Shown here: positions 62,689-64,000 of the stretch, one piece after another
Layout: each line of letters opens with the position of its first letter
Position numbering within the stretch: position 1 is the stretch's first letter
Assembly: GCA_963754645.1 (NCBI GenBank)
Contig: CAVWGP010000004.1
Location: 806,001-870,000 of the forward strand
DNA length: 64,000 nucleotides
Reading direction: 5' to 3'
Source of the DNA: CAVWGP01 sp963754645
GTDB taxonomy: Bacteria; Pseudomonadota; Alphaproteobacteria; Bin65
Made by a program: the position numbers and the translations under genes
The notes under the pieces: generated by a model
Told to the model about the DNA's origin: nothing
The model's database searches: none
The model's input: the letters and a program-made list of their open reading frames with translations, nothing else

Positions 62689-64000
62689 GTGAATATCATC
62701 GACCGCCGGCTCAATCCCAAAGGCAAAAGCCTGGCCAACCGCCAGCGCTTCCTGCGCCGGGCGCGCCTGGATATCCAAAAGGCGGTGCGCAACGCCACGG
62801 CGGGCCGCAACGTCGCCAACGTCGAGCGCAGCGAGAAGATTACGATCCCGTCCGATGGCTTGAGCGAGCCAGGGTACCGTCACTCGAACCGCGGCGGCGT
62901 GCGCGACTTCGTCCTGCCGGGCAACAAGGACTATGTTCGCGGCGACCGCATCGCCAAGCCGCCCGGCGGCGAGGGCGGCGCTGGCGGCCGCGAGGGCGGC
63001 ACCGACGGCGGCGGCGAAGACGATTTCCGTTTCACGCTGACGAAGGAAGAGTTCCTCGACATCTTTCTCGAGGATCTCGAATTGCCGGATTTGGCTAAGA
63101 AAACGCTGCGCGAAAGCGAACTTGTGGCGCCGGTCCGGGCCGGCTTCTCGGTTAGCGGCTCGCCCACCAACCTCAATCTCGTGCGCACCATGCGCAACTC
63201 TTTCGCCCGCCGTCGCGCGCTCGGGCGGCCGCGCGCCGAGGAGATCGCGGCGGTCGAGGCCGAATTGCGCGCACTGGCCGAACGCGGCGGAGCCGAGGCC
63301 GATCGCGGCGACGCCGAGCGGGAGGAAGAGCTCAAGGCGCTGTTGGCGACGCTCGAATTCCGCCAGCGGCGCGTGCCGTACATCGACCCGGTCGATGTGC
63401 GTTACAACCGGTTCGAGTTCGTGCCGAAGCCTTCGACCAAGGCAGTCATGTTCTGCCTGATGGACGTTTCGGGCTCGATGACCGAGCACATGAAAGACCT
63501 TGCCAAGCGTTTTTTCATGCTGCTGCACATATTCCTGACGCGGTGCTACCGCAAGGTCGATATCGTGTTCATCCGCCATACCCATGAGGCGGCCGAAGTC
63601 GACGAGCAGACATTCTTTTTCAGCGCCGAGACCGGCGGCACCGTCGTTTCCTCGGCACTTGAGGTCATGCAGCGCATCGTCGCCAGCCGCTATCCGCCGT
63701 CGGAATGGAATATCTACGCCGCCCAGGCTTCGGACGGCGACAACGCCGACAGCGACAACGCCCGGGCCGTTGCCTTGCTGCAAACCGAAATCCTGCCGCT
63801 GTGCCAGTATTTCGCCTATATCGAAGTCAGCGACGAGGGCGGCGGCGGTGACCGCGAGAGCGCGCTGTGGCGGGCCTATTCGCTGGCCGCGGCGAGCGGC
63901 CTGCCGGCCATGCGCAAGGTCTCGGCGCGCGGCGACATATTCGCGGTATTCCACGAGCTGTTCCAGCGTCAGAGCGCGGGGCGGGGAAATTCCGGCAACG
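62689..64000 (+). CDS. yeaH: YeaH/YhbH-family protein (DUF444), 3' end outside window
   Basis: 437 residues visible; the frame is still open at the edge. GTG start after AAGGGAG. N-terminal MNIIDRRLNPKGKSLANRQRFLRR is the family signature, followed by a Gly-rich linker (GGEGGAGGREGGTDGGGEDD) and a VWA-like C-terminal domain with metal-site motif MDVSGSMTEHMKD. The prkA - yeaH (- spoVR) operon is conserved across proteobacteria and induced in stationary phase and stress; spoVR would be expected beyond the window. Confidence 0.93.
   Translation, partial: MNIIDRRLNPKGKSLANRQRFLRRARLDIQKAVRNATAGRNVANVERSEKITIPSDGLSEPGYRHSNRGGVRDFVLPGNKDYVRGDRIAKPPGGEGGAGGREGGTDGGGEDDFRFTLTKEEFLDIFLEDLELPDLAKKTLRESELVAPVRAGFSVSGSPTNLNLVRTMRNSFARRRALGRPRAEEIAAVEAELRALAERGGAEADRGDAEREEELKALLATLEFRQRRVPYIDPVDVRYNRFEFVPKPSTKAVMFCLMDVSGSMTEHMKDLAKRFFMLLHIFLTRCYRKVDIVFIRHTHEAAEVDEQTFFFSAETGGTVVSSALEVMQRIVASRYPPSEWNIYAAQASDGDNADSDNARAVALLQTEILPLCQYFAYIEVSDEGGGGDRESALWRAYSLAAASGLPAMRKVSARGDIFAVFHELFQRQSAGRGNSGN

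Noticed and set aside
1..64000. CRISPR arrays, transposons, integrases, prophage genes
   Set aside because: None visible; the only regular repeat is the 288-bp coding repeat in the popZ-like gene, which lacks spacers.

Overview
This window is a GC-rich (roughly 60-65 %) chromosome segment from an alphaproteobacterium, most likely of a Rhodospirillales-like lineage. Four observations support this: recA, alaS and icd lie close together; a PCMT - TolC - DUF2497/PopZ - valS block is present; an argS - SPOR - nagZ - scpA - scpB block is present; and recA has an SOS box of the alphaproteobacterial direct-repeat type (GAAC-N7-GAAC, the complement of GTTC-N7-GTTC). I see no phage, transposon, integrase or CRISPR array. 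Most of the window is core genome with small lineage-specific insertions.

Layout. 1-5.1 kb: end of a nitronate monooxygenase gene, SOS-controlled recA with an excellent terminator, alaS, and a secreted protein. 5.2-8.4 kb: an Fe-S protein, then a MoxR ATPase - small protein - CoxE/VWA module. 8.4-10.2 kb: a DUF6602-like, possibly nuclease-fold protein with a long disordered N-terminus beside an AT-rich island. 10.2-19.7 kb: icd, a LOG-family gene, two c-type cytochromes, an RND efflux pair and a HerA-like ATPase. 20-26.8 kb: an SDR/HCCA-isomerase pair, an osmoregulated periplasmic glucan operon (opgG - X - opgH) and a MORN protein. 26.8-34.9 kb: tRNA-Cys, pcm, tolC, a greatly enlarged PopZ-like gene with four 288-bp tandem repeats, and valS.

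34.9-41.2 kb: a PhyH dioxygenase, a TRAP transporter with its own GntR/FCD regulator, and a His-box fatty acid hydroxylase. These share a TGATATATCA-type palindrome and may form one regulon. 41.3-50.7 kb: panB-like, a rhodanese without its catalytic Cys, an orphan LivH permease, ilvD, an M81 peptidase, a PAS protein behind a perfect CtrA-type box, a GFA protein, xthA and an ErpA-like protein. 50.8-60.4 kb: dgt, argS, SPOR, nagZ, an M50 protease, scpA, scpB and an FbpBC-type ABC transporter. 60.5-64 kb: prkA and yeaH (cut by the window edge).

Two results matter most. First, the PopZ-like polar-organizer homologue (857 codons, against under 200 in Caulobacter) has grown a repeat domain of 96-residue units, each apparently 3 x 32. 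Second, seven otherwise intact genes (LOG, a dihaem cytochrome c, the RND permease, the HerA-like ATPase, ilvD, dgt, prkA) each need exactly one base removed to restore the reading frame. This uniform +1 bias, hitting essential and housekeeping genes, points to sequencing or assembly insertions rather than real pseudogenes, so those seven are described here as single genes.
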